A stretch of DNA of 64,000 bases from Nemertoderma westbladi. Lineage: Eukaryota; Xenacoelomorpha; Nemertodermatida; Nemertodermatidae. The stretch spans positions 18,159 through 82,158 of the forward strand of contig JAUCBJ010007180.1 of NCBI GenBank assembly GCA_032718475.1, written 5' to 3'. The position numbers were made by a program, and so were the translations under genes. Positions 23,396 to 36,770 of the stretch are shown piece by piece; the first letter of the stretch is position 1; the number at the start of each line of letters is the position of its first letter. The notes under the pieces were generated by a model. It saw only the letters and a list, made by a program, of their open reading frames with translations, did no database searches and was not told where the DNA came from.

Positions 23396-23723
23396 TTATC
23401 GTTACGACTCCGCTGGGTATGATATTTAAATAGAACCATTTCCCTTTCGGTGTCTACATCGTCAGTATCATGCAAGTCGATAGGATGGCCGGTAGTTAAG
23501 AAGTCCATATACGTACCATTACGATGCGTATAGCGAGTGGTGAATTTTCGATAGTCCAATTCACGCGTAAGTTGCTCTTGGGACATCGGCGGTTCGATAT
23601 AACGACCATCGTCCTCCGTAATGGTTGGATCGGCTTCACTGCGTATCAAGCTATCCACAAATGCTTGTAAAGGTAAGTATATCGCTCCCTGATACCAAGA
23701 TCATCTTCTATCAACTCCGTCAT
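23396..23723 (-). pseudogene. Element B orfX, truncated and frameshifted
   Basis: Starts at the ATG at 23723 in the same context as orfX of A (TAGCAG-AT-ATG). A 1-base deletion relative to A near 23675 shifts the frame; the rest, 23658 to about 23396, matches A until its final 18 or so residues, where the 2-kb deletion begins. Over the stretch 23400-23590 the differences from A are almost all silent. The protein family is unknown. Confidence 0.8.
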
Positions 23724-25345
23724 ATCTGCTATTTGGATTTATTAATATTATAAGGAGTTTATGTTTAGGCGAGCGGGCGTCGCTGCCTACCTTTCTTTGC
23801 CCCCGGACAGTGGGATTCTCAGCGCCGATGTACCGTCGTCGCGGTGTTTACGCCAACATGTAGCAACAGCACGACAACGATAACCGGCACAAGTCACTCC
23901 ACTGTCCGTCCCAAAGGCTTGAATCCACTTTAGGTTCTTTCTATAGGAGAGTTGGGCTACTTTCACAATTGCGACTAGCTACTGTAAACATACTTTAGCA
24001 GTAACATTCACCTATAAACGCACAAATTCCACACAACTGTCACCAATTGTACACATACAGGCCATTTGTCTGTTAGTCAGTGCCTTCCAGAATGTCACGT
24101 TATTACTGTGTATCCTTGGATACTAACAGTGTGCTATGCATTCTCTATGCTAGGCAATCGGACAAGCTTTCTATTGTTCTTTTAACTTGCTTCTAATTCT
24201 AGCGTGGGTGTTGCTATGGTGACATTATGGAAAGCTAGCGATAGAATTAGGGTAATTCTCATACATACAGATCTGGAATGCTATTTAATAGTAATTCTTT
24301 AATTGTCAATATCCTCCTTATGTATGATTTTATTAATTTTATCGGCTATTGACTATATGTTGGAGGTTCTCGCACTCTAATACACTCAATAGGAAGAATC
24401 TCCGCTCCCATGATCTATTAATTAATGGAATTTTGGGAATGTTATAAATTGCACAAATGACAATTTATGAAATTCATTTAAGATATGAATTTAAATTTAT
24501 TCCCGTGAATTTTATTATTTGATGGTAAAATTGACACAATTTTATTCCAGAGCATGTCTGGGGACCTAGGATCCTTAATTCTGTAAAATTGTCTTTTAAG
24601 AGTATCGGTAAGTGCTGCGATATCTTAATTGACTAGAAATTTTAAAGGATCTGAATTTTACAGATTTTAATAAATATTAAATTAATATTTAAGATGGGCA
24701 CCGATTTATTCCAGAACTTGTCTGGGGACGTTAACCACTGATTCTAGAATTTGTCTTTCAAGTATATCGGTGGGTGCCGCGATATCTTAATCGACTAGAA
24801 TTACAGATGGTCAAAAGGTTTAACAGATTTATTTGCGTTTTACGCTACTGTTATAGGGACATCACGCTACTATATGTATTATTTAATATAAAGTAGAAGA
24901 GCAATATCGCACGAAGCAATGTCAGTGTGAAGAGGCAAGTCGTTTCCAAGGTCTACCCAGAGCTTGGTTTAGCCGAGACACGAGGATCTGAACTTTGCAT
25001 TCCTAATACTCTGCCTACCAATAATACTTGAATATAGTAGTGGCTTTATTGTACTTTAATAAGTACGGACATTTCATCTTACTGTAGTCACGTATTTATA
25101 ATATGATACGGACAGTAAGGAAAAAGAAAAAATTATTTCTCGCCGTCACACTAAATATATATTATATATATGTAATTATGTAATAAACACTAATATATTG
25201 CACTAACCTACTAAATAATCTAAAATAACATTCTACTAAATAAAATTAAATAAAACGATTATAATAAAGTACATAATAAAGTTCGCATATAAAAATATAA
25301 TAAAAATAAATAGAATAATATAGTCATACACCCACTCCAGACGTA
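23724..25345 (-). other. Element B spacer between integrase and orfX
   Basis: About 1.6 kb of AT-rich non-coding sequence, collinear with 45127-46767 of A in opposite orientation. Contains a block repeated within the spacer (GGTCAAAAGG/CTTAATYGACTAGAAT-type words around 24600-24810, period about 150 bp). No frame is shared by the two copies. Confidence 0.75.
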
Positions 25346-26584
25346 TCACGTTGGGGAGTCCCTAGATGTTTGAGGAATTAGGGAGGTGGTCGTGGGAAGA
25401 GTGTCTTGCCTTCCATAGTTTCCGGAGAGTTCTCTGTCTCTTTCCAGTAAACATAAACGACCAACTGGGCGGTTGAGTTGTTGCGTCTCAAAGATTATGC
25501 CTGGCTTCTTGAAGTTACGCCGCATGACGACGAGTTCTACCGAGCGTACTAAACCATCATCCGAGATGTGAGTCTCGATGATACGACCTGTCTGCCACCG
25601 TTTACGTGGAAGGTCTGAATCTACAATAAGCACCATATCTCCGGCGCTGACGTTTTCTTGCTGCGCAAACCACTTAGTTCGAAGTTGTAGCGTGGTCAGA
25701 TAATGTTTCTCGAAATGGTCAGCGAAACGACGGGATAGCAACTGCATAAGTTGCCAAGTTCGACGGCAGTATTCGTCTCCGTCGGTAATCTCCGATCGTG
25801 GGAGCATGGCTACAGGTTTCTTAAGTAGGAAGTGCGCGGGTGTTAGCGCTTCCAGGGAATCGGGACTCGATGAGACTGGCATAAGCGGTCTCTCGTTGAG
25901 ATAGGCAGCTATTTCCTCCATTAATGTCCGCAAAAGTTCGTCGGTGAGATACGCGCGGCATGGCACTATAAAGTGAAATGCGGTCTTGACACTTCTAATT
26001 AATCTCTCCCAACTTCCTCCCCACCAAGGGGCGTCGGCGGCGTTGAAGGTCCAGCTAGACGCTGTTATCCTTAGCTGATCGTCCACCTGTCTTTGGTTCC
26101 AGTCCTTCACATAAGCCTGGATTTCGTTGTTGGCACCAATGAAGTTCGTTCCCTTATCCGATCTCATGGTATTACTAGTCCCGAAGCGAGCAATCTGTCG
26201 GCGTAAACTTAATACGAAGCTGTTGGTAGATAGATCGTTCACCATATCGAGATGGATGGCTCTACAAGTCATGCATACGAAGATGACACACCATCTCTGG
26301 ACTATAGTCCTAGCACGATATACTTCAATAGGGCCAAATAAATCTACACCAGTATTAGTAAAAGGTGGTTCATAGAAGCTTACTCGTTCCCTAGGTAATT
26401 CTGCCTCTCGCTGTGTTAAAGGCCTACTGAATGCTTTCCTACAGGGTATGCAGTTCCTAAGAACTTGGTTCAGAGCTCTACGGGGTTTATCAAAATAATA
26501 GCGAGTTCGAATTTCGCTAAGAACTCGTTCTCTACCAGCATGATAAAGTTTACTGTGAACATCTACAATCATCTTGATTTGTAC
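25346..26584 (-). pseudogene. pol: Element B integrase (C-terminal part of pol)
   Basis: The open frame from the ATG at 26572 gives 408 residues, but the true start lies upstream in pol; a single TAA at about 26583-26585 separates them, where A has a sense codon. Numbering from that ATG, the zinc-binding HHCC has H6, H11, C41 and C44, and the DDE catalytic triad is D77 (GVDLFGP), D139 (RSDKGTNF) and E189 (GGSWERL). The C-terminal part has the DUF5641-like domain usual for BEL/Pao. It would insert element cDNA in the nucleus with a 5-bp stagger, which fits the duplications seen here. The domain itself is undamaged. Confidence 0.92.
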
Positions 26585-29500
26585 TTAAAGATTTCTAATG
26601 AGTATGGGGAATTTAGTGTCAAATGATAATGGCGCATTGGTGAGCCTTCCTCCAACACGTATTAACCCATCTATCATTGTGCTAGAGAAGCGATCCCTTA
26701 AGCGCATCTGCGGATTTCTCAACAACAGGAAATACTTATCGGATTCCTCATAGCATTGCAGGAGTCTCAGTATCTGCTTATTGGTTTCTTCATGCTCCTG
26801 GTAACTGATTTTTTCCTTTAGAAACTGGTCGGATGTCTTATATTTGGGTAAATTTTTAATAACATGAACTTGCGCAGATGTCAATGGAGCGGTATCACTA
26901 ATGGTCTTCGTCCTGGAGTAGTGATGATGAAAACATCGCCTTAAATATGTGACGGCTTTACAGAGCCGATTCCAGGAACTGTAGTGATGCATTGCTCTCT
27001 GCAGCAGGGGTGAGATTCCTTGCGAGACGTCTGGTGTTCCAGATTTCCAATCTCTATCTCTAATTTCCACAACAGACTTATTTGTGGCGAGGGATTGTGG
27101 ATCCGAAGCATCGTTTCCGGAAGTATGCAATACAGATAGATCGATCGTCGGTTTAAATAACTTCGATTTACTCGCCCGGGTTTTAGGTTTGACTTTCTCC
27201 GCTCCCTTGGCTTGTCTAATCTCCGCCGTAGTAAGGTGAGGAGGCCATTCATCCTCTTCCTTACTCAGGAAGTCGGGTCCACCCAACCAGTCTGGAGTAT
27301 CTATCAGCTCCTGTGGAGTCGCTCCCCTGGAGGCAATATCGGCTGGATTAATCGTACCAGGGCAATGTCTCCATTGATCTATCTTTGTGCGACTAAGAAT
27401 AATAGCTACTCTGTTAGTAACAAAAACGCTGAACTGACAGACTTCATTGGTTATATACTCCAACACGAGTAAAGCGTCGGTCCAATAAACAGTTTTCTCC
27501 AGTGGATAGTCGATTTGTTCTGTTACGTTCTGGCCGATGGCTGTAGCGTATAAAGCCGCTTTTAACTCCGCTCGAGGAACCTTTAACTTGTTGTTAACTC
27601 GCAGATATGCTACTATACCTATTCCCATGTCGCTGGCGTCTCCAAACACATGGAGTTGATAGGAATAAGTAGGGAGAACATGACCAAAATATGCACGGGA
27701 AATTATAAAGCTCTCAATGGCAGGTAGAGAATCTTCCCATTTCATCCACTTCTTTAACAGTTCTCCCTTAAGTGGATCGTCCCATGAGTGGTTTTCAAGC
27801 CGCATTTGTTGTACTAAACTCCGAGCAATCAATATAACTGGGCTAATAAATCCCAATGGGTCGAAATAAGTGCTCAGGATACTTAAACAAATCCGCTTGG
27901 TCTGAACTGGATTATCTCGCTGCTTTAGCTGAAAAAACAGGATATCTCTTTCTGTGTCCCACTTCAAGCCAAGCGTCTTGGTTTCTGGAAGATTGTCCTT
28001 TATTAAGTCTAGGTCTTTCGTTCCTCGGTCTTCTACCGGTATCGCTTCCAGAAACTCACGGGAGTTGCTGGTGAATTTCGTCAGTCGAAATCCACCTCTT
28101 TTCAAACACTCTACCGTTCCTTTCGCGACATCAATGGCTTCTTCTACTGATGGAAGGGACTTTAAATTGTCGTCCATGTATATATCGCGCTTGATGTTGT
28201 CTATCACCTCTTTGGAGAATGCGTCTCGGTTGTCATTCGCAGTGGTCCGCACCACGGAGCAGGCATTGGAAGGGCTTGATATGATCCCAAAAGCCTGGAT
28301 GGTCATCCAGTACTCTACCGGTTTCTGGTTGAGATCTCCTTCAGGCCACCACAGAAATCTCAGGCTGTCTCTATCTCTATCCAGCGCCTTGACTTGTAAG
28401 AACATTCCTTCTATATCGGAGGCGAACGCGATGGAATATTGTCTTAATCTTAAAAGTATTCCCAACAAAGATTGGAGTAAGTTGGGTCCTGGTAACAACT
28501 CGGAATTGAGGGATTGGCCCATATATAGAGCGGAGCCATCGAATACGACTCGTACTTCATGGGGTTTACCGGGTTTGGGAACGTAATGATGTGTTAAGTA
28601 ATACGTTCTCTCAGTCACTGGTGTTCCTTCCGGTACTCGCTCCGCGTATCCCTTTGTAATAAATTTCTTCAACTGAGTTTGGTACATTTCTTTAGCTGAA
28701 GCATTAGCCGTAAGGCGTCGATGTAATTGAGTGATTCTTTTCTCTGCCAAGGGTCTGTTATTTATAAATCTAGGTTCTCGTTTTCGAAATGGTAGGCCGA
28801 TTTCATATCTACCTTGATCTTTTAAAAAACGTGTAGTTGTTTCCTGGATTTGCTTGGCTCTTTCTTCTTCTATCGATAGGGCCTTATCGTATGAATTGGG
28901 CTCTACCAATTCTTTAGTAAAGAATCGTACGGCGAGTTCGTCCCGAGTTCTAGCGTTGTAGCGCTCTATCTCATCATTTAGTTCGTCATTGTAATCAATG
29001 GGTCCCGATGGGCGAATCAGTTGACATAGGTTCACCTGGTTTTTCCAAGTTTTGTTTTCTGTAAGTAGGTCGATTGTGTTCTCTTCATCGAAGAGTTGGT
29101 AGATGTCGTCATTATCTGAGGAGTATGGTGTTCCCTCAGTTAGTTCGTCCACCTCACTGCTCTCCACTTCCCAATCGTTTACTTGGTATATTCGTTCTTG
29201 TGGCATTCTCTCTTCGAGAGTTCTGCGGGAAGGGCCAGTAAAGTACCAACCTACTCTAGTTCTTACCGCATAGGTTTGCAGTGGCTGCGGTTGAGCAGGC
29301 CGTTTCTCCAATGTCTCGAGCGCCTCATGCGCGTTTTGGCCGATGAGTATTTGCACTCCAGGATAATCTGTCTGGAATCGAGGTATCTTAAGCTGTTGGA
29401 TGCTCTCATCCTCGTCCCAATTATAAAGTTCTGCTTGGGTAGTAGCGAAGTTCTTTATAGCCACCATTTTTACCGACCTTATACCTTGTGCTCCTAATTT

Positions 29501-30523
29501 ATCCTGGGGGGTGGACAACACACCTACATAGTAATCTGCCATTAGGGTAGATTTCCAAACCTGCATAATTCCTGACATATTCAATTTAGTCTGGAATTTG
29601 GGTTGTCCAGCAAAGATATCTTCGGCTAGTTCTTGATCGATGAATGTTCCTGTGCTGCCGGAGTCAAGGAGGGCATTCACTATGTAACTTTTGTTAGGAC
29701 CATGAACTCTTACCTGCACTACAGGAAATTCTCTGATTCCTACGTTGGAAGTTGGAGCTTTCCAAGATGGTTGTCTGGCAAAAGTAGTTGGGGGGAACTC
29801 AGTGTCGGTGTCCTTTTCATAAGTAAGTGCTCGATACACTGCGGTATTTATTAGGTAACAGGATTCGTTGGCGTCGGAGAATTCGTCAGTATAGAATCCT
29901 TCCATCTCAGACTCTTGATCAGTGTCATTTACATCACTGAATTGGACATGTAGTTCGGGCTCACTTACCTGACTCGGGTTGTCTCGTTCGAACTCACTGT
30001 GTAACAAGATGTGATGTTTCGCGCCACACTTTGCACACTTTACGTCGGAGTAACAGGTTCGCCGTTGGTGTCCTGATCTGAGGCAATTATAGCATAACCG
30101 CTTATCCCACATGACTGCACGTCTGTCTACAAGGGATTTCTTTAGAAATTCAGCACACGCACTCAAACGGTGGGGCCCGTCGCACAGCGCACAGTTTGGT
30201 TTGATGTTACTCACTTTACCTTGGGTAACGTGATGCACTCTCGTTCTTTCTTCGGGCTTTCTTCCGTGCATTCTGTTAGGAGACTGAGGAGGAGTCTTAG
30301 CAACCTGTTCTCTCCTATCTTTGGTTCGAGCCTTGTATTTACTTACGTCCTTTGAGGTTTTGTTAACGTAGTAAAATCGGTCAGTGTCTTTCCCGCTGTC
30401 CTCTTCTTGAGAAGCTTGGCTTTCGCCGTCGTCAGTGTAACATACTGGTGTTACTCTTCTCCTAGAAACGGGTTTCTCACTTACCTTATTTTCCGATGTT
30501 TTCTCTCTGGACTGCTTGATGAG
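26585..30523 (-). pseudogene. pol: Element B gag C-terminus, protease, reverse transcriptase and RNase H
   Basis: 1228 codons are open from 30271. In order: three zinc-knuckle-like motifs (C27-C30-H34-C39, C60-C63-H68-C73, C79-C82-H86), an aspartic protease with LLDSGST (D203), reverse transcriptase with FASDIEGMF (D619) and YMDD (708-711), and RNase H with D878, E902 and D932. An in-frame deletion of 51 bp near 27595 removes about 17 residues of RNase H that A retains (the ETPDGIKVALVTSKALI region), likely harmful to that domain. The frame is shared with the preceding gag and following integrase, the single gag-pol frame typical of BEL/Pao; the stops at 30524 and 26585 break it. Confidence 0.93.
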
Positions 30524-32660
30524 TTATAGTTTTACTTCACCATCTAAGAAGGACATGAGATCAGCCATGGTAGGGCTTCGTTGTTGCTGCTCATTCATAT
30601 ACAACACTTTCTTGTCCCAACGCGTACATACTCCACCCTTTGGTAAAGTAGAGACTACTGCTCCAATAACCATGGAACTCTGATATTCATGAGACTTACC
30701 TAACCAGTCCAATTGTCTACAGATCTCCTGAATCTCATCGGAAAACTCTATAATCCCGCTACTAAGGAAGTTTCTGGGGGCTACTAATTTTGCATACAAA
30801 TACTTAGCTATGTTATCCTTGTTACCATACCTGATGTTTAATGTATCCCAAACTTGTCTTAATCCATCTGGATGTCCAATAAACTTTAACGCCATTAACT
30901 TGGGAGGTCCTTCCAAGCATTTGATGAGGAATCTAAGTTTCTCTCCGTTAGATAGTACAGAGTTCTGTATGCTATCTTTGTAATATTCATTAAAAGGTAA
31001 CCATTTCATCTCATCTCCATTGAATTTGACGATTTCTCCCACTTTGACCGCTTGGCGGGCTTCTGTTCTAGCCATCTGACGCGTAAAGCTTTCTTGGGCC
31101 ATCGTGTTATTTAATATCGAATTATCGGTATATAAATTTCCCGGATTATTATCAGGTCTATAGGGAATATCATTAACAACAGGTTTATAATCACCCTTAA
31201 TAGGGTTTGCTATAGGAGTTTCTACTTCACTAGCAGTATAGATGCGTGTAGGCTCCACACCTTGCGCATGTAATACTTCAGACCTAACAGGTTGACACAA
31301 TGTGACAGGGGGTATTGGTATACCCTTTTGTTTATTGACTAATTTGTCGCGTTCCAGCGCGATACTTTGCTGCACTTCTTGCAATTCTAACCTACTTTCC
31401 CTTACTGTTCCCTTAAATTGGTGGACAGTCTCCTGCATCTGTCCGAGCAGGAGATTCATCCCCCGCCGTCCCTCCTCTACCCACTCGACCGCCGAAGCGG
31501 GAGTCGCCAACATTGTAGCGGGCCGACGCGGGACGACGGGAGACAAATCTTTGATTTCTCTCTCAGTGTCCAGGACAGGGATATTCGCATGGACTGTTCT
31601 ACCGGGTACAGGCAGTGTAGTACTGTATAGAGGGAATTTAGAGTTAAGCTTTGGAAGTACAGGGGTCTCTAGCACAGGAGTGGCTTTGGGAACGACAGGC
31701 CTAATTATTTCAGGCTCATCAACTATAGTAGGGAGTCTTTTGACCTTAATAATTTGGTCTGTGGGTTCTGTACTACCTAAGTCTGTGCTAGCTAGTTGTC
31801 TTCTAACCGCTGGGGGCAAATCAGGCAATTTGTGACGGTGAGATGTTTTTCTACGCCTGCTTAGACGAGATCTATTTCCTCCGCCTTCAGGATTGGTGTT
31901 CTCGCCTTCCTCCGATGATGTGTATCCTTGGCGCTTGGGAGTAGATCGACTCATCATCTGCATTTGACTAGCAGTTAACTGTTTATTTATGCAGTCTTGC
32001 GTCTCTTGAAGATTTTCCAACTCCAGTTGGGTGGTCTCTTCCGACGCTCTCTGTTCTGCTTCTGCCAATGCCATTGCTGCTGCTGCTTTTGCTGCTTCTA
32101 CTGCCACTGCCGCTGCCGCTTTTGCCTCTTCCACTGCCGCTGCCGCCTTTGCTGCTGCTATTGCCTTTCTGTCCTCTATACGTTTTTTCTTTACTTGTTC
32201 TTCTTGGACTCTAGCGAGGCGGAGTTTTTCATCAAATTTAGCTTTGTTGGCAGCTAACATTTCCACATCGATTGAGTCCAACACAAGCTTGGCTCCTTCA
32301 CTATTGGGGCGAAGTCCAGCCTGTCGTCTCCTCAACTCTTCATCACCTAGGAAGCGTTGATAGTCTGACAGATAGATGTCTATGGCGTCTCTCGTCCGTG
32401 GTCTCTCTGCGGTCACTTCGCTTTCCACTTGAGAAAAGGTGGCATCGGTTGATTCTTCATAGGTTGGTCGCTCAGCCAGCTGGGATTTCCACTGGGCCGT
32501 TTCTTGTACTTTGAGACCTACCCGCTGGAACCAAGTCTTGACGGCAACTTGCAGCGACGTGTCCTGTCTTCTTTTGGAAGTTTCCTCAAAGGCTGATAGG
32601 ATTAGTCTAATGCGTAGGGTTCTTTCGCGTACTTGATATAGCAGCTCTTCCTGCTCTTGA
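30524..32660 (-). pseudogene. gag: Element B gag, main part
   Basis: Open from the ATG at 32428 for 634 residues, and in frame with sequence back to the stop at 32663. It has a long coiled coil (about residues 60-145) with Ala-rich runs, a basic Arg/Ser patch (about 186-200), a Pro-rich linker, a second coiled coil (about 330-365) and a DUF1759-type gag core (about 465-620, KFNGDEMKWLPFNEYY). It ends at a TAA (30524) where A has a sense codon. Gag forms the particle shell in the cytoplasm. No myristoylation start is seen. Confidence 0.9.
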
Positions 32661-33343
32661 GGTCATTGGGGTTGTCGAAACAGTTGTTCTTCTAATCGCT
32701 CTAAGGAGCCGAAGAATCCCTGCACATATCCTGCTGCCGACCTCTTCCAAACAGCTGGATCCATCGTATCTTTAGCCACTCCCATCCTGTGTATGTCTTC
32801 CCAAGTAGCTTCGGACAAATCTAACGGGAGTCCGGGTCCGGGAAAGTTCCATTGTGACTCGACAATAGACATCAATTCTTCCCTGGCGTATCCCGCATAA
32901 CTATCTTGGGTCGCTCGCTTACTTCTCGCCCAATCGACTTGGTGTTCCTCCACCGCAATGAATATAGTTGTTAATACTGCGGCAGGAAGGGTGAGAAGGG
33001 GATCCGAGTAGGCTGTAGCCGCCATCTGTACTCCGCGTTCGGGGGTCAGCTCTACAGTATCCGAACTACTGGAGCTATCGGGTCGCTGGGAACAAGTTTC
33101 TTGACTAGGATGTTGCTGCTGTTGGACAGCTGCTTCCTGGTTCTGTTTGACTTGGGCCCGAGTGCCGATGATTGACCTACGGTGTTGGATTAGCCTAGGG
33201 TCTGATACTACTACTGGAGGGATGACCTTTCTTTCAGTAGGAGGTGAGCTGAACCCCTTTCTTAATCGCTCCACACTCCTATCTGTGTCACAGATGGTTG
33301 TATCGATTAGACTGTCTGACAGGTTTTGCTTAGTGTCAGACAT
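32661..33343 (-). pseudogene. gag: Element B gag, N-terminal part, ended by a nonsense codon
   Basis: The start at 33343 (MSDTKQNLSDSL) matches A. The 226-residue frame contains a Gln/Ser-rich acidic segment and WNFPGPGLPLDLSE, then a TGA at 32661-32663 where A reads glycine; the same phase continues beyond it. This is therefore a simple point nonsense in the larger gag-pol frame. Confidence 0.88.
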
Positions 33344-35574
33344 GCTTAGCTATACAGTTGAATGCTTACTGCTATAGTTACAGTTAAAGCAAGTCTAGTA
33401 ATTCAGTATGACCGTTGGCCTAGTACCGGTAATTTATTACAGTATATTAGAATACCGGTATACACTTATAATATATATAAGTATTGTAAACTAGGTTTGT
33501 CTCAGAATAACGGTATATAATTTTAACACAAATATATATAAATATATAATAGGCCTATCGTGAATACTGGTATACAGCCTACACTTATAGTATATAAGTA
33601 TAATTCTGGACTAGAATTAATTACAGAATACCGGTATAATTTCAGCCTAAATTTATAGAAATAAAGATAATAGGTCTATCGTAAATACCGATATATCAAT
33701 TATTTAAATAATTGAATTTCTGAATTTTAAAGGTTACTTAGTTACTTTAACTTACTTTACTACCGTTATTTAAGCAGTAGTCCAACTGATATTGAGACCT
33801 AGTTGTTGTATGGCAGGCCTACTATTTATAAATCGTTTGAGTTGATTTATAATATATATATACCCGTTTAAAATGGGTTTTGTCAATATTTGAAATAAAT
33901 GTTACTATTTCTGGGGGAGTCACTACACAGAAGCGGTGCGCTCTCAGTGAAGTGCTACTTATTGGACACTAAAACAGATAATTCTAATTTACCTAAGTTA
34001 CTTAATACTACAAATTACTTACGATACGGGTGAGATTAATTCTCTAATTAAACACAACAAAAATATTACGTACGAAATTTTAGGGTAATTTTACAGGAAG
34101 TCTACAAACCAGCCTAACAAAGGGTTAGAATTCTGGTTATTACAACGGACAGGGTACTACGGTATTTGAAAATAATAAGTAGTAGTAAATATATTGCGCT
34201 GTCCAGATAGGAAAATACCACCGTCTGACGACCTATAGCCGTATCGCTATAGGTACTACGTTATGTATCACGGAGTGTTCCTACCTGGAAGTTAATTACC
34301 GCGGACTACCAGATCCAACGTGCCTATTAACCACTTTACAACACAATACACTGCCTACACACTAATTACTTTCGGAAAGCACTGTACACTAAACCCTAAA
34401 TTAGGTACAAGTACTTATTAAAACAGATAACCAGCAGTTAAATATACTTGAACAATTAAAAGAACCACGGCATCTGCTGGAGTGACCGGAGCACAAAGTC
34501 ACCAGTCTTTACCTACGCCAAGCAGCCCGTGTAGTACCGGGGTTAATTTAACTATAACGGTATGTGTAACAAGCACAATTACTGTAGGAATAAACTTGGG
34601 GACATGAATGTTGCGAATAATCGTATAAACTCTGAATAATAAATATTACGCTACCCATACAGAATACTCAAACAAAATACAAAACAAACGCTGGCAGACT
34701 ACCACTAAGCCTAAATAAACTACAGTATGTGCAGATCCCAAAATGGTTAGTTAGTATGCGTTCTAACACGGTAGTACGACTTATTCTTTAGGAGGGGGTT
34801 GACCTTACAGCTCTGGATGCCCCAACTTACTAACTGGCACTTTATCAGACAAACTCTACACACGCAGCAATCTCTTCAGACCTAATAATAGCTAGACAAC
34901 AATCCAGCCTACAAAATATCTGAGTAATAACTATTACGGTACCTGAACAGACCACACAAACAAACACAGGCTAAAACGCTGGCAGACTACCACCAAGCCT
35001 AAATAAACTACAGTATGTGCAGATTCCAAAATGGTTAGTTAGTATGCGTTCTAACACGGTAGTACGACTTATTCTTTAAGAGGGGATTGACCTTACAACT
35101 CAAGATGCCCCAACTTACTAACTGGCACTTTATCGGACAGACTCTACACACGCCGCAATCTCTCCAGACCCAACAACAGTCAGACAACAGTCCAGCCTAC
35201 AATTATCTGAACAATCTGAGCAGACTTACACGTCTTCAGCTCAATATTAACTTACATGTAAATAAAACCGACAGAAATAAGTAAAATCTCAATAAAAAAC
35301 CAGGGCTGCAGTCCCTGATTAAATACTAAGACCTACCGGTATACAATAATCAAAATCGAACAATACTAATGTACTTATACTGGAAGTACCGGTTCAGGCA
35401 GTTAGGCCTACGGACCTACAGCAGTACCGGTTCTGGCAGTTGGGCCTACGGACCTACAGCAGTACCGGTTCTGGCAGTTGGGCCTACGGACCTACAGCAG
35501 TACTGGTTCAGGTTTACCGGTCGACCGGTACTTTCAACTTTATTGCTTACTGCAATAAAGACAATAACTGTTAT
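33344..35574 (-). other. Element B leader
   Basis: About 2.2 kb, collinear with the leader of A. It keeps the tandem pair of about 290 bp (34650-35220) and the ATACCGGTAT-rich repeats (33420-33700), and adds a 38-bp minisatellite near the LTR. No long frame. Confidence 0.8.
35399..35512 (-). repeat. 38-bp minisatellite, 3 copies, in B leader
   Basis: Three units start at 35399, 35437 and 35475 and share GCCTACGGACCTACAGCAGT. Element A has a single diverged unit at the equivalent place (about 16800-16860), so the expansion is specific to B. Confidence 0.92.
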
Positions 35575-36765
35575 TGTACGCGCTTTTGAAGACCTTTAGC
35601 AGTTTAACCTGCCAAAATTTATATGTCTTTTGGTTTATAAATAGACTTTAGCATATGACAAGTATTTAATACCAATAAACACAACATTAGCCGAAGCCAG
35701 CCTAGTGCGCGTCCATTCACCCGCTGGATATACCCGGGAGACTGGATTCGGAGGGCTTAGATTGTTATTGCAGTGTAAGCTTACTGTATTATTCGATTGA
35801 TCGTTAATAAATAATTTCTGACGAGTATTATTCACTTTCGGGAAATATTAACAGTTCCTTTAGGACGTGGCGCTCTATCTAGGTAAACAGAGATATGTCT
35901 TATACTAAACACAACTGTAAGACTGTAAGGCTTATGATTCACGTATGAGGCGTATTCTTTAGGAAATGCTTAGTTATCAGCCACAATCATGCACACTACC
36001 GGTAACGCACGATACTGCACACTAATCTGCCGACCGTCAATGAATTTTATCATATATAAAGAGAACAGCAATTGACTCATGTAGTGCCTATCAAACCACG
36101 ATAATATAAGTCGCAATCGCTATATGTAACCTGTCTCTCTAACCTGTAGTGTATCAAGAAAATTGGAAAATTTGGGTTATTTATCGATGTTCTCCAAGTA
36201 ATAATATTCAACCAAACAACAGTAAAACCATTAAGACGGTAGGTTAAGATATGATATGACAATGTACCGATAATGTAACAATGATACGATCTGACGATCC
36301 GATTGGGTTGATTGAGTTGTTAAGGTTGATAACAGTTATACGTTCTATAATCTAAGCCTACTAATGTTTCTTCTAAAGTCTGAAATGAATTGACTCCAGA
36401 GCCTGTGTTCTTGGCCTAGATAGAAACAACAAAACTATAACACAGAAAACTATAAGACTGAACACTCCTAGCACGATCTGTAGAATATCTCCACATCGAC
36501 AGTAAAAATCGCCCTGATTGGCTGTTAAGCTAAACAAAGAACCATGTGTCCAATGGCCGTTTCCATGCCAGCAACCAGCTGTTAGATGTTGTAATCTGAA
36601 TCATCAAGGCTACACTGTGCTAGAGTATTTGACGCATTGCGGGTTTTGTGCCTGGCCATGTCCGCCAAAGCACACATATAGAAGAATGACTTTTATGTCC
36701 GTTAAAACACCTACAACGGTACTTTGCGGGCAATGGAACTGATTATATCCGCAAAAGCTTTTACA
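35575..36765 (-). repeat. Element B 5' LTR
   Basis: 1191 bp, matching 21452-22663 except for about 9 substitutions and a 21-bp deletion. On the minus strand it starts TGTAAAAGCTTTTGCGG and ends GCGCGTACA. Confidence 0.95.
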
Positions 36766-36770
36766 TCCAG
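36766..36770 (+). repeat. Target-site duplication TCCAG (element B, right)
   Basis: Second copy of the 5-bp duplication; the gag frame of A resumes right after it. Confidence 0.95.

Larger units (their letters stand above)
21452..36765 (-). mobile_element. BEL/Pao LTR retrotransposon B, 15.3 kb, nested in A
   Basis: Inverted relative to A. Its 5' LTR is 35575-36765 and its 3' LTR 21452-22663, with TG...CA ends and a 5-bp duplication. It is a second lineage of the same family: LTRs are clearly homologous to those of A but diverged, whereas pol protein is nearly identical. gag-pol was one frame, 33343 to 25346, now with three in-frame stops. orfX and orfY are fused by a deletion of about 2 kb. 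Confidence 0.95.

Noticed and set aside
31302-32514. Long plus-strand frames opposite element B gag
   Set aside because: They are antisense shadows of the gag coiled-coil and Pro-rich regions and share its composition.
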